Positions 1-12,343 of a stretch of DNA of 64,000 bases are shown here, in pieces; the stretch's first letter is position 1; every line of letters starts with the position of its first letter. The translations under genes and the position numbers were made by a program. Origin of the DNA: Rhodamnia argentea (lineage: Eukaryota; Streptophyta; Magnoliopsida; Myrtales; Myrtaceae). Location: contig NC_063156.1 of assembly GCF_020921035.1 (NCBI RefSeq), positions 27,886,283 through 27,950,282 on the forward strand, written 5' to 3'. The notes below the pieces were generated by a model. That model saw only the letters and a program-made list of their open reading frames with translations, made no database searches and was not told the origin of the DNA.

Positions 1-719
1 AGAAAATTCCATAAATTCAGATGACCAAAAAAAAAAAAAAAAATGAAACAGACGGATCTGCATCTGAAAATACAAGAGCTTATGCACATTTTCCCCAGGT
101 GGCATATGTAAATGAAGTGCAATGTTAGATTTACCGAGACAGGTTTACGAAATCGATGTATCAAATTGTGAGTGGATCTTTCTGATCGGCGGGCTAATAT
201 TTAGCAAACGAAAGCGGCATGAGCCATTATTTAGTAAGTCTATCATTTCTTTAATGAAATTCGGCAGCCAAGCATACGTGCATGTAGTGATTAATAATAT
301 TATTTTACATTCACACACTCAAATTTTGTGCTTAAGTGTGTCACTAATTATTGAAATAAGATCTCTTCAAGCCAAGATCGCGTAAGTACAAAAGTGGGAT
401 CTTTCCTTTTTCAAAACAAGTTCGCTAAATGTCGGCCGCCTAGTCTGTTACTTCAATTAGTTAGTGGAGACTGCCTTCACCAAGACGTCATCAATCGGTC
501 ATCGTCTTAATCTTTGCCAAAGTAAAAGAGAAAAAGAAATCTTGACCATATTTCATTTACTGAAGAATTATGAGAAATGAGTCCTTAACATACTGGAAGT
601 ACAATGCCTCGTGACAGCAATTGTTACGAGATACATATTGAACTAGGGTACCGGACCAAAAAAAAAAAAAACTAGTGTTAAATAAGACACGTGCGCGCTT
701 TCAAAGTAAGAAATTTGTT
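1..719. other. gene-free AT-rich stretch
   Basis: No open frame here resembles a known protein, and I see no RNA gene. The stretch has two short poly-A runs, near 28-43 and 659-672, and is otherwise plain AT-rich intergenic DNA. Confidence 0.5.
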
Positions 720-1375
720 TAAAAAATCATTAATTTGTTGCGGTTGACAGATTTAGTTCTAAAATTACAGTTTTGTCAATTGAGTTTTAAATTTTTTGAC
801 ATTTTGTCAATTAAGTTCATTCAGCCAATTTTAGCCGAATATCGCTAATGTGGACGCGACCGGCCCTACGTGGCACATCCGGCGTTAACGTGAATAATTG
901 TTTATTATTTTTTATAATAAGTTTGGATTTGAAAAAAATAAAAATTTCTATCTTTCTTTTCCTTTTTTTCTCTCAAGTAAAGCGAGGGCTAACCCTCGTG
1001 AGATCTTGGCGAGTCTTGCGAACAGCGAGGGCTTCGCCGCCCTCACCGCATTTGGGTGAGAGCCGAGACCCTCACTCACGGCCAGCGAGCCCTCGCTGGG
1101 TATGGGCGAGGGTCACAACCGATGCGAGCTTCGCGGCCTTTGCCGGACATGATGGAAAAAGGAAAATAAGGAATTTTAATTTTTTTAGAAAATTTTACAA
1201 AATTGTCCCACGTCGGCCGACATTGTCTTACATGGCACCACCGGCATCCAAGTAAGCGATTTCCATTAAAATTGATCGAATCAACTCAATTGACAAAATA
1301 TCAAAAGGTTTAGAATTCAATTGATAAAATTGAAATGTTTAGCACCGAGAATTGACCGAAATGTAATAGATCTAT
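720..1375. repeat. foldback repeat with GC-rich core
   Basis: AT-rich arms at about 720-840 and 1260-1375 are roughly inverted with respect to each other. Both carry variants of the phrase 'aattgacaaaat' or its complement. They flank a GC-rich core (about 845-1150) full of CGAGGGC and GCCCTCG words. The same design recurs near 37.7-38.1, 60.8-61.1 and 63.2-63.9 kb, so this is a dispersed nonautonomous repeat family. Class is not proven; a MULE-like or foldback MITE is an inference. The open frame at 848-1255 lies in the core and is not a gene. Confidence 0.55.
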
Positions 1376-4307
1376 GACTTTTTGGATAATTTTATCCCTT
1401 CGAAGTACCTAAGAAATTTTACATTGAGTGCAATTAATAAAGATACGCGCGTTTTGCACAAGTAATAATTTATTGTTAACGTGTGGGGGCCTCTTAACAA
1501 CAATCCCTCTAGAAAAATATGATGTAGCGTAACGATATCGCATGCGCTAGTAAAGTTGACTATTCTTTTTTTCAACTTACTTAGCTTTTGCAGGATTGAC
1601 GATGCAGCGGAACTCGTGTCAGAAAGTGGAATTGGAATGGATTTGATCCTGGCACGAAATCTTGTAAAATGATCACGATCAGATCGAGATCGAGATCGAG
1701 AGACGTGTAAAGCAAAATCTTTGGTTTGCTCACCAACTCAAGGAAAGACGCAAATTCAAAACGTCGGTGAAGAAGTCGCATAGGAAGACATATGAAGCTC
1801 CTTCCAAAAAGGTTGCCTCGTGCATTTATGAAAATCTCGAGCAGGGGTCGAGACGTGGGATGTGATGAAGATGGTGGTGGCGGTGGTCAGGAGTGAGCGC
1901 AAAAGGGATTGATCGAATCAAATTGGGAACCGCCTGGGTCGGAGTTCGGTCCGATTTGAAGACCAAGTGGGCCGGTTTCCGATTTCAGAAACCGAGAACC
2001 GGTCCTTTCTTGGATTGGGATCGAAACAGATAGAGAATCGATCACCCCCTAATGGTGGTGGTGGTTGGATCAATTTGATTTGGGTAAGAATGATGGTGCT
2101 TGATGTCATTTTGTTAGCCCAGCATGTTAATCTCAAGACCTGAAGTTAAGAAGAGAGTACTTTTTCTAGAATAAATTTAATCCGTTAGAGAGAGGCGGCG
2201 ATTTGCAATGGCGCTTTGATATTCCTCTTCATTCGTGGACCTAAGGTCTAATAAAAGCTCGAAAAGCACTCGTGATCTGATTCGTGTTGGTAAAAGACCG
2301 GCAAGATTAAAACTTTTGGAACGAACTAGCTTAAAGGGTCCAGATGAAGGGCCCGGGTAATAATCGGTGACAGAGAAACGAAATGCCTCTTCTCATCCTA
2401 GGCATGACCGGATAATCGTAAAACGTTTCTTTTTCCATACTAAACTCGAGCTCAAAGCTATGTAATTTGAGCATTTAAGAGGAATTTTCAATATGTTCTT
2501 GGGGGGGAAATAGTTCTTCTCTTGTGACGAATGCAGACAGATCTACCACGCCCACAAAGCAATCGTGCCAGTAATTAGGTCTTGCTTAACATAAGTAAGT
2601 GGCTTCACTTCAAAGGTGGGGAACTTTGTCACGAGAAACGAAAGAGACAGGGAGACCCCACACGGTCAGGAAATGCATGAAAAGGGAAAAAAGACATTTT
2701 AATTATTCGTTTATAGCTAAGCTGTTACATTCTCTGATTAATTTATTCGAGGTATTATCTACTTTGGTTGACCTGTCCCACATCGAGCATCACGATTTTA
2801 TCCTTTGATGTACATGCAGATGTTTTCTTAGGAAATCACCCATCCTAGTGAGCACGTTTAACTTTGAAGTTTTAAAACAAAACTTACCATTCGTCAAAAT
2901 AAGCATTGGTAAGTTAATTTCAATTTTTACATATATATTCCATAATCACTCTCTTCTTATTCGAGGTACAATTCAATTCATTCCCGACCCTTTTACCACC
3001 TTAGAAGTTTGCTAGTAGCTGCTTTTTGTCCAAACATTCTAGCCTCAACGACCACTCCCCTGTCCTCGTCGGATCGAATCATTACATAAGCTATGGAAAA
3101 TTTGGAGTTAAAATTTAAAATTAGCAGAAAGGACTTGGTCTTCACTCATCATTCACTTGCAATGTGTATTGGAGTCGGCTCTAATTCGTTGACTTGTGGG
3201 GCTTGGACTTAGACGGAGATCCTCATCCCCTTTATTATAAAGTGGCATGGCTTTCTTCGTGGTGGTGGGTTACGAAGTTAGACTTGGTCTCGCCTAGATT
3301 GTCAAATTAAGGAGTTCAATAATAAGTTTTGTACTTTTAATTCCTATTAAAGAAATATTTGTGCACCTTGAACATGATTAGTGATTAGACGAATATGAGA
3401 AGTATGGTTGATGTTTTGCATGTTTACCGTTTTCAAAGTGGCGATTGTCGTTGTGGGAAACAAAATGGAAATTATCATGACACTATTGTCACATCGAGCA
3501 CGATTTCCAACACTTTCCTTATGACTACCCTTATCTCCAAGATTTTGCATCAATTAACGTTGCTGTCTGTTTCACAAAAAGTGAAAAATTTCATTAAAAA
3601 AAAACACTTAAAAAGAAAAATGAGCACCTATATCACTTATGAAAAGGGGTGATTGGAAAAATATTTTCATCATTCATGAAAATGTTTAGACATAAATTAT
3701 TGTCGATAATACAAAAAAAAAATCATTAACTAACTATTTCAAGCGATATAAGCAATTATATTTAATTTTTTCTTTCAAAATTGTTTATTTTTAATGAGTC
3801 TTAGTTTCAAAACTCAGCATATTTTACATCCCAAAATTTTAAAAATTCTACTCTTCACATTTTGGGATTTGACACCACTAGAAAAAGCTTGGGAAAATGA
3901 CAGAAATCCAAGAATGCTAAGGCTGTAATTGCTTACCAATCTGCGCTAGTTGCCTTCTTTTGTCAAGTTGGAGTAGATTTCCATCATTTAATTTGAAAGA
4001 AAGTTGCAACATGGGGAATTTTTTTTTGAATTTGAATACGACAGGCGTGAGAATTGGGTGGGTTAGGCGTATATTAGATTACTAATCTATGGTTAGAAGT
4101 AGCATTAGTCTTAATGGGACATATGACTTCTTGTCCAATTTCTGTAATTGTCTGACGTTGAAGCGCGTTGGGATTACTTTCTATGCCGTGGAAGTCCGGG
4201 CGTAAAATGCCGCTAATTGAAATTAAAGTTTGTGTAGTATAACTTTTAAAATAGGGAATGCAAACTATAACTTAGGAGACAAAAAAAAATTATCATGCTC
4301 ATTTAGC
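1376..4307. other. intergenic, no gene seen
   Basis: No recognisable protein is encoded on either strand. It contains a small hAT-like element (1903-2051) and, at about 3655-3840, a copy of the AT-rich repeat that ends near a Cgaaat-aa-acgg-like motif elsewhere in the window. The rest is unassigned. Confidence 0.45.
1903..2051. mobile_element. short hAT-like MITE, degenerate
   Basis: The interior is rich in GGTTCC/GAACCG words and the right end reads GATCACCCCCTA. That end resembles the TAGGGGTGA termini of the better preserved elements at 4316, 34998 and 39680. The left end (AGGGATTGATCG) is diverged. No clean 8-bp target duplication is visible, so the boundaries are approximate. Confidence 0.4.
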
Positions 4308-4315
4308 ATAATATC

Positions 4316-4914
4316 TAGGGGTGAGCTGCTCTAAATTTCGTACAGGTTCCACTTGAAATAGGTTCCTTAGCTTTTGAAATCTGAAACCTACCATATATAC
4401 TTTGAAACCCGGAACCTACCTTGTCACGGGTTCCGGAATTTATATAGGTTCTACTTGTGTTTTTAAATAAACAATTATAGTGAATCATAATCTTTAATGA
4501 TCAATACTTGTTGTTACAATCCATTAACCGTCACTCATATTTAGACACACGAATAAATCTGAAATATTAACAAACTAAAAGTCTCGGTCATAAATATTGC
4601 TGGAAATGGAAGTTTAGATTAGTGATTTTAGATTACACACTTACGCAATAGAATATGGCAGGATTGAAAGAAGAGATATATCAAGAAAAGCACAAAAACT
4701 TATTACACGTTACATCACAAGTTCTAGGTTCCGGTTCCAAGTTCTACCTACCTAGAACCCGGAACCCACCCGTTAAAACAGGTTTCCCAATTTTTAAAAC
4801 TTGGAACCTACCATGTATATTTTGGAACCTAGAACCGGAACCTAGAACTGGACGGGTTCTTCACCGGTCCGGTTCCAAGTTTCGAGTTCTACCCTCATAC
4901 CATACTTAGCCCTA
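4316..4914. mobile_element. nonautonomous hAT-type element with perfect 8-bp TSD
   Basis: The element starts TAGGGGTGAGC and ends TTAGCCCTA, giving short terminal inverted repeats. It is flanked by a perfect 8-bp direct repeat, ATAATATC, at 4308-4315 and 4915-4922. Subterminal regions are dense in GGTTCC/GGAACC words. It is 599 bp and has no transposase. Eight-base duplications with TAGGG-type ends fit the hAT superfamily. The open frame at 4655-4909 lies inside and is not a gene. Confidence 0.8.
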
Positions 4915-4922
4915 ATAATATC

Positions 4923-6837
4923 GACGTAAGCAGAGTTCCAGTTTCACTTTACTTTTTATACAACAATGAATCTTATTCTAGGTAGGTGGAACCCCCACTC
5001 ACATAGATGTACTAATTAACCTCATCAATCAGTTAATTGAAAAACGCGAGCCGAAACCGAAATGCGACCTCGCAACCTAAACATTAGATTGTTTACGCTT
5101 GGTGGTGTGAAAAATCGAACTCGCATTATCTACCCTCGATCCATACACGTGCGTTCCTCAAAGGAAACAATGGTTTTTGCGTACGGCAAGCTTAAATCCA
5201 TCTCTTCACTTGAACAATAGAGAGTGCTAGAAAACAAATTTAAGCGAGTAATTCCTTTAATTAAACCTCGGATAGTTAATTAGCTACACATCATCTTGTG
5301 AGTCATAGAGCACGGTCCCTCCTACATTAGGAAAGGCCACATATTTTTCCAAGGTTGACCGGGATTAACTTTGACCCTCAAGGACGAAAATCAGCCTGCC
5401 CTTATGACCTTAGCCTTCACGACATGATTACGTCAAACCAACGTCCACTCGATGGGAGATTCGATATGAGAAAATTGCCATGCATGCCGTCCTAAAATCG
5501 CAAAAACCAAAGAAAAAAATTCGATCCGTTCCCATGTTTGATCTGTTCCCATCATAGTCCTATTGTATCCTATGATTCAATTACAAAACTTCCAAAGAAA
5601 CGAAGAAAGAGAGAGAGATAGGATCCTAGGAGTCTGCCACGTGTCGTCCTGTTTGAAATGGGATTGAAGTTTGACCGCAAAGGATCCTAGATAGAGGATC
5701 TTTCATCTTTGAAACTTTTTGGCTTGTTTTCAATGTCAAATTTGTGCAAGGGGAGATCTTCGGGCGACCCAAGAAGTCGCTTTGAAAATGTGAATCGCAC
5801 TTTGGGAAAGAATCTAATCCAAGTGGGGAAGTAAATGTCTTCGATACACAACTTTGTCCACGGACAAGATGTGTTGCCCTCAGGGCTCCATCCATTTCAA
5901 CGCTTTGAACCGAAACTTGTCGCGATATTTTAGTAAGTCCGTATTAGTAAGGCTCCGCACCACGGAATGGGAAACAGACACGGGATTGGGCATAGAGAGG
6001 CACGAGGAAGGCAGAGACGGGCCGGAGGTTGGGGAAGAGACAGCACAAGATAGCATTGGCGCTGATGACGGTGGCCATCGGAGGTAGAGCAGCACCTGGT
6101 GTTGGTCGCGGTGGCTAGAGGCAACTAGTAGTGGTGATTGGAGGTCGGTCCAACTAAAGAGTATATTAAGTATGCGAATTCAATTAAATACATGGAAATA
6201 ATGCGCATCTAAATCAACTTTACTTAATTACACAAGTTCACTATAATTATAGTTATCGATCCCCAGTATCATAAGATGAGAGAATTATTCTTGAGAAGTC
6301 TGGCAAGTGGACTTGAAACAGTACCGCAAACTAATTTCCACATAACATTCGGGCACCAATCATACCATTGGTGATCCGACTTTTGATAACATTTTTAAGA
6401 AGTCAGTGAACAGAAACTGGCAAGCAATCTGTGTGGTTACCGCGTTTGCTGAGGTCTACTTGAAAGCTCGCTTATACCTTGTAAGCCCCGTAAATGGATT
6501 AAGTCCCGGGCTTTATCCTATACAGATGACTTCGATCCAAATTAGTAAGTATCAGCCTTTATCCCGGGCAAGTGACTTCGATCCAGAGTGGTAAGCACAC
6601 AGTTGGTGAAATTTCAACGGCCCTAAACCTGGGGTTAAAGTGCTCCTGCCGTGTAACTTTTCACCAAGATTACTGGACGTATGGTTTACCAGAACTCTGA
6701 CCAGAGAGAGGGGGGTGTGCCGGCATTCGGCAGGAAAATATGCCACTTAGTAAAACGGGGGCCTACTGTGGAATATCCACTCAAAACACGGAGAGAGAAA
6801 GCTCTTTGGCTAGCTAGCCTAGCTTGTAAGAGTCCAC
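4923..6837. other. intergenic region upstream of the MYB gene
   Basis: Several open frames occur on both strands (for example around 5626-6124), but none resembles a known protein and they overlap one another. The last few hundred bases presumably contain the promoter of the MYB gene that begins at 6946. Confidence 0.45.
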
Positions 6838-6859
6838 AGAGAGAGAGAGAGAGAGAGAG
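6838..6859. repeat. (GA)n microsatellite in MYB 5' region
   Basis: An uninterrupted GA run about 90 bases before the MYB start codon. A second, imperfect GA-rich stretch lies just before the ATG at 6920-6945. GA/CT tracts are common in plant promoters and 5' leaders. Confidence 0.8.
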
Positions 6860-6868
6860 CTCACAAGC

Positions 6869-6876
6869 ATATTTAT
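6869..6876 (+). promoter_or_regulatory. possible TATA box of the MYB gene
   Basis: TATTTATA lies about 70 bases upstream of the ATG at 6946, between two GA tracts. This would give a short leader. The assignment rests only on motif and position. Confidence 0.3.
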
Positions 6877-6945
6877 ACTTTGCCTCAGCTTATTCTTGGG
6901 TCATTTGAACGGCTTCACTACTAGAGCGAGAGTGAGAGAGAGAGA

Positions 6946-8627
6946 ATGGGGAGGGCTCCGTGCTGTGAGAAGATGGGGTTGAAGAAAGGCCCCTGGAACC
7001 CCGACGAGGACCGCGTCCTCATCGACTACATCCAGCGTCACGGCCACGGCAACTGGCGGAAACTCCCTAAACTCTCCGGTAAGCGGGTTTATTCGCGATC
7101 CCGAGTGCTCGTGGTTTTGCTGGTCGCCAATATGAACGGGGTATGCTATGAATTTGAATAGCCATGTAATGCCTGGTTGTTAACAATTTGTCTACTTCTT
7201 TCTTCCCATTTTTCAGGATTGCTAAGGTGTGGCAAGAGTTGCAGGCTCAGGTGGACGAATTACTTGAGACCAGATATTAAAAGAGGCAACTTTAGCAGAG
7301 AAGAAGAGGACACCATCATCCACCTCCATGAAATGCTTGGGAACAGGTTTGGATTCAAATAGCAAAGTCCGATCGATCGACCGGTCTGTCTTTCGGAATT
7401 ATGTGTGTTGAGCTCTGTGAATTCTTACTTCACTTGCTTTTCGTCTAGACACAGAGTCGAGTCGAGTTTGATTAAAAAACATGTAGCGTTGTTGCACCTA
7501 CCTATTAAATCTTCCGTCTGCTACTTAGGAAACATTGAGGCAAACCATGAAAGAACTGCAAAAGCTCGAATTCTGACACAAACGACTAAGACCATGCAAG
7601 CAGCGCAGGCAACATTGTTGTCTAAAACTCAGTTTACTGTAGAGATATGAATGGCAAATCTATTAATTTGTTCACATTGACGACGTACACATGAGCGAGA
7701 TTGTACCATATTCGACAAAGGAGATAACCCTTTTTCTTGAATTAGGATGATCATAGCTTGAAAACCTCTTCTGGGATTTTTAGTTGAGGACCCCAATAAG
7801 CATAACAAAGTTGAATTTTTTTTTTATTTTTTCATGTCAAGCCTGCCTTTTTGGATTGGCAAAGATTCCCCGTCTGAAACATGTTTTGTTTTACTGTGTC
7901 TTATTCATGAAATGGACCCCTCGTGTTTGTGGTTGTTCTTGTCCTCGTGCAACACACCAAGACAAGACCAAGGATAAGGCATTATGCATCCAAGGATCGA
8001 TTTGTTTCCACCCATGTCGAAGCAAAATGTGTATAAACAGTATCGATACACCTGATGCGATTCTAATGCGACCTGTCCTTTTTCTTCAGATGGTCAGCGA
8101 TAGCGGCGAGGTTGCCGGGACGAACGGACAACGAGATAAAAAACGTGTGGCACACCCATCTGAAGAAGAGGCTAAGAAAGGAGCACGAGGCGGCGTCGCT
8201 TGGTGACGTCGCGTCCAAAAGGCGAGTCACGACGTTGCAAGCCGATAACGAAGCATGTGCTAAGCGCGAAAGCCCTGGTGGGCCAATCCCATTGCCTCAA
8301 ACACAACAGAGCTCGAGCAGCACGTCTCTCTCCTCCACGAACGTGGAAGACAATAATGCCGACGACAACAATCGCAAAGGGGGCGACGATCGCATCAAAG
8401 AGGAGGTTGGAAATGCAATCTCCGGGTTGATGGACGAGAGGTTCTGGACAGAATTGGTATCATCAGATGACAACAACTCAGCCATGAGTGATGATATTCT
8501 CGCGGTGATCAGTGAGTTCCAGTCGTCCCCAAGTTCAAACGTTGTTCCGTGGGACATGAACGATGGTGGAACGGTGGATTGCTTTTGGTTTGATCTCTTC
8601 ATAGGAGCTGAATTAGGAGACGTCTAG
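6946..8627 (+). CDS. R2R3-MYB transcription factor, subgroup 2 (MYB13/14/15 type)
   Basis: Exons are 6946-7078, 7217-7346 and 8090-8627, joined at GT/AG introns with matching phase, giving 266 residues. The N-terminus MGRAPCCEK is the standard start of plant R2R3-MYBs. R2 and R3 (about residues 14-112) hold the spaced tryptophans (with the usual R3 substitution of the first) and [19 protein letters not shown]. Intron positions match the usual R2R3-MYB pattern. The C-terminal half has the DERFW block (about 203-207) and FWFD (253-256) near the end, which recall the C-terminal motifs of MYB13/14/15. That subgroup is known as nuclear activators in stress, cold, lignin and stilbene responses; the targets here are inference. 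No break is seen. No related gene is adjacent. Confidence 0.93.
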
Positions 8628-9333
8628 GCGACAGTTGCTAAAAGAATCAGTCGATTTCTTCGTCTTTTTTTTGTTTGCAAATTTTAACTCTCTTTTTTTT
8701 CTTTTTTTTTGCTTTTGGTATTGGGTTCAACGTGCCGACTTGAGAATCATGATTTTGAAGGTGACCATTGATGTTAGCGACCGGACTGACCAATCAATCA
8801 AAGTTGAAGCTTTCAAACTTGTCGGAGAGAACTTGTTGTAAATGTACCGAACACACATCATCTGGAATTGGAAATGAATGACCGTCCTGGACTAATTATT
8901 GCTTTCATTGGGTGCTGATCAGCTGGAAACAAGTAATTCTATTACTACTGTTAACTGCCTTGCTGCTAAGTACAAATGTGTGAACAGCAGAGGAACTGGA
9001 AAAAAAAAAGTGAAGGATCCGGAGTCAATCACATCATCCGTTTAACCTAACTTTACAAAGAAATTCTTGAAGTTTAGTAAAAAATTACACCCATATCTAT
9101 GATTCACCAAGCGAAATCTCTCACTCTCTCTCTCCTATCGACATTGTTGTCGCAAAGAATGATAGCAGGATCATCTTAGGACGCTGTATACCCCATTTCA
9201 AGTGTTGCTACCACCCTAGACTTGTCCAAAGGTTACTTGGTTTGAATTCTTGATACCGTCCCCTCAACCAAAACCCCGCCAAGTTCGAACTCACCCAAAT
9301 TGCTTAGCTTACCTCAGTTCCATTGATCCATAG

Positions 9334-9868
9334 TAAGGTTGAACGATTTCATAATCGGTTGAGGTTCCACCTGAAACTTGGAATCTACCTATCGAAATCG
9401 GTCTCTAATTTTTGGAATCTGAAACCTACCGTATCGCACGTTCCAATGCGATTCCAATGTCTATCTAGATACTATATGTATTCTTAATTAAATGATCGCA
9501 GTGAATCATCATCTCTAATTACCATTATTTACTATTACAATCGACTTATCACCACTTACATTTTGACATACGAAGAATATAAAAGATTAACAAAGTAAAA
9601 GTCTTGGTCATGGATATTATCGGAAATAGATGATTCCATTTTACACACTCTTTATCGAACGTCGCGAAATATTGTAGGATCGTATGAAGACATAAAAAAA
9701 AAACACACACACACACACACACACAAAGACTTGTTTGACCTGAAACCGGTTCCCCAATTTTTCAAACCTGAAGCCTATCATGTATATCCTAAAACCTAAA
9801 ATCGGATAGGTTCCAACCGGTCCCGTTCTCCGATTCTCAATTCTATATTGGAACTATGCTCACCCATA
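9334..9868. mobile_element. degenerate hAT-like element
   Basis: Subterminal GGTTCC-type words and interior phrases match the element at 4316-4914. The right end GCTCACCCATA is a variant of the family terminus. The left end, TAAGGTTGAACG, is diverged. No target duplication is recognisable, so this is probably an older copy. Confidence 0.5.
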
Positions 9869-10697
9869 AGTTGTATAGACAGAGTCGGACTTACAAACGT
9901 AGAAAATAAATTTAATCCGGTCCACCTAACCCGCATCCACAAAGATCGATGATGCAAATACATCTCAACATTCTAATGATTGGAATTGAAAACTGATAAC
10001 CTAACTGGACACACCCGAAGAGCTAAAGCCTATCACACACCCCAAGAAAAACGACAAATCAAAGGCCAATGATAACCGGGTCCAACCTTAAAGATGAAAT
10101 CTTAAATTAGTCTCATGCATCGAACATAATCCCAAGAAAATTTCCAAGGACCAAAATCCTGTAGAATAGCTACTTCTGATACAATTCCTGGCAGAGTAGG
10201 GTTAGGAAATTAGCAATTGCAACATGTTGCAAATGTCTAATCGAAATTTTCGAAAATAATCCCCATGCATTGCACATTTCACGCGTGTAGTTAGCCTGCT
10301 CAAATCAAAAGGACACTTGAAGGAGTTAAATTAATCATTTGAATGTCCAATTTCCCAATAAGACAACTTAATCATTGTTTTAGCCAATGAAGACACGTCT
10401 TTAATTAATCATGGAGCAGAAGAAGATCCTGTTAGATTTGGACTTATCAATAACTATTCTAATCTAATCACGTGCATAGTTCACGCTCTTGATAAAATAT
10501 TCTCTTCACAAACAGGAATCAGATTACTCTATTCAAATTATGTATTGTTAGTATGATGAAAATCCCAATAGACACGATTAATTATATATGATTAACAATT
10601 AAGTGCCTGCAGATCTTGTAATAATCCGATAGGATTTGCTCTTTTGTATCGCTTACAAATTTTTTATAAGGTTTTATCGCTCGGAGATGAGTGAACT

Positions 10698-10700
<3 letters not shown>

Positions 10701-10734
<34 letters not shown>
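10701..10734. repeat. (TC)17 microsatellite
   Basis: A perfect dinucleotide run of 34 bases, seen directly. It is not next to a recognisable gene. Confidence 0.9.
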
Positions 10735-10739
<5 letters not shown>

Positions 10740-11379
10740 CGCTAATGAAGATATTAATTGGCTATTGTGATCTAATTAATTCCGTTTTCAAACGCCAAAT
10801 CCAATCAATGACAAGGGAATTAGGTAGATAATCAATGACAATGACAAAGAATGTCATGATTCACATTGGATTTGTACCTTACCGAGTCACATGCGCAATA
10901 TTAGGCCCACTTAGGTATCTGGACCAAACCCGATTGCAAGTTGGGTTCACTGACCCGGATCCAGTTCCAAATTACAACCTTGCTAGTTCCAACAATAGAC
11001 TTCGCAACTTCAAAAAAAGAATCGACCCAAAAAAAAAAAAAAAAATTCAAAAAAAGACAAGAATAAAAAGAAGAAAAGCGCAAATGGCGGTGACGTGGCG
11101 GAGTATACGAAGACTAGCTTACGATATCCGTTTGCTAAATGACATGGCAAACCGCAAGTTGTTAACTCGTTAGCAATCGGGTGGACCATAGGACTTCGCA
11201 AATTAGTATTAGCGTGCCGGGCGGTACTCAAAGAACCTTACTCTCATGAGCTTGGTTTTCTTACAAAGGAAAGTCTTGAAATGATATTTTTCCATGAAGA
11301 TTAGTGGATTAAAATAAAAAAGTTTTCTTATTGATACAGAAAAAAAAAACAAAAAATTGAGCTGCACGGATATATGGAA

Positions 11380-11750
11380 TCGGGGTCAGCAAAAAATGGT
11401 TCAAATCGCAAATTAAACCGAACCGAACCGAACCGAACCGAAACATCTTTTAGGACTTTCGGTGCAAATTGTAATCCACGAGCAGCGCGCGCGGTGTTTT
11501 CCATTATACTAATTCTCTTTCTAAGCGACTTTTAGTTTATTTAAGCTCATGAAATTACAAAACAAATAGATGGGAAAAACTGTTTGATGTGGTTCCAAAT
11601 GGAACCAAACCGCACAAAATGATTTGGTTCGGTTCGATTCCAAGCTACAATCGATTTGGTTTGATTTAACTTTTCTTCTAACCGTATTTATGTAGTTTAG
11701 GTAGGTTGGTTTGACGTCGAAACCCAACCGGATCGCACCGTGCAAGCGTA
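11380..11750. mobile_element. degenerate hAT-like element with (CCGAA)n
   Basis: The left end TCGGGGTCAGCAAAAAATGG resembles the TAGGGGTGAGC terminus of the other copies. It is followed at about 11417-11441 by a short CCGAA tandem run. The right end GTGCAAGCGTA is a poor match to the family terminus. No target duplication is visible. The boundaries are estimates. Confidence 0.4.
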
Positions 11751-11754
11751 GAAG

Positions 11755-12343
11755 TTTAAATATATAACGTTAGAAAGTCTAATTTAAAAGCATAAATCAT
11801 TAAGAGGAGAGAGATCGCTTGTGTATAAAAAGCATATAAAACTTATTATCAAGCGATGTGGGATATTTCAACACCCCCTCTTAGGTGTAAGCTAGAATAG
11901 GTAGATGGAGACCTCACGTATATAAAGAGCATAGAAGTTCCATTGCCAAGCGTTGTGGGCCGTTTCACCAAATACATCCAAAGAATCGGAGATCAGAAAA
12001 TGCAAAAAATAGTGCGCTTTCGCTATCGTTGACATTGTGCTCTATGGAGGAATGAAGAAGCGCATTAGTATTATTTGTCATACTGTCGGATATTACTTAT
12101 GAAACTAAAGAAAAAATTTCTATAGAACGACAACAAAGCCATCAATTTTGTGAGGCATGGAATCATAGGACGACTCCAAATTCAAGATTAGATGGAAGAA
12201 ACGCGTTTCAAATGGTATCAGAGCACGTTACAGAAATGCCTCTCGATATCCAAAGAGATGTGACCTAGGGACGGAGGCTTGGATTATAATAACTTGAAAA
12301 ACGGTTCACATAGTATAACCTCCAATAGTGGAACGGTTCTCAT
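11755..12343 (+). mobile_element. remnant of a small LTR retroelement with tRNA-Met primer site
   Basis: TGGTATCAGAGCA at 12213-12225 is the usual plant primer-binding site complementary to initiator tRNA-Met. Upstream sequence has LTR-like features: a TATAAAAAG motif near 11824 and the phrase GATGTGGGATATTTCAACA near 11855, common in short plant LTRs. No gag or pol is present, so it is TRIM-like or a fragment. The hAT-type element at 12344 is inserted in or next to its internal part. Confidence 0.5.

Larger units (their letters stand above)
8628..11379. other. intergenic, no gene seen
   Basis: Downstream of the MYB stop comes a T-rich 3' region and then AT-rich DNA without a recognisable gene. 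It contains a degenerate hAT-like element (9334-9868), a (CA)n run at 9703-9724 and a (TC)17 microsatellite at 10701-10734. The open frame at 10835-11173 is low complexity and lysine-rich. Confidence 0.5.

Noticed and set aside
5626..6124. Several overlapping open frames in front of the MYB gene
   Set aside because: They overlap each other on both strands and show no motif or splice structure.
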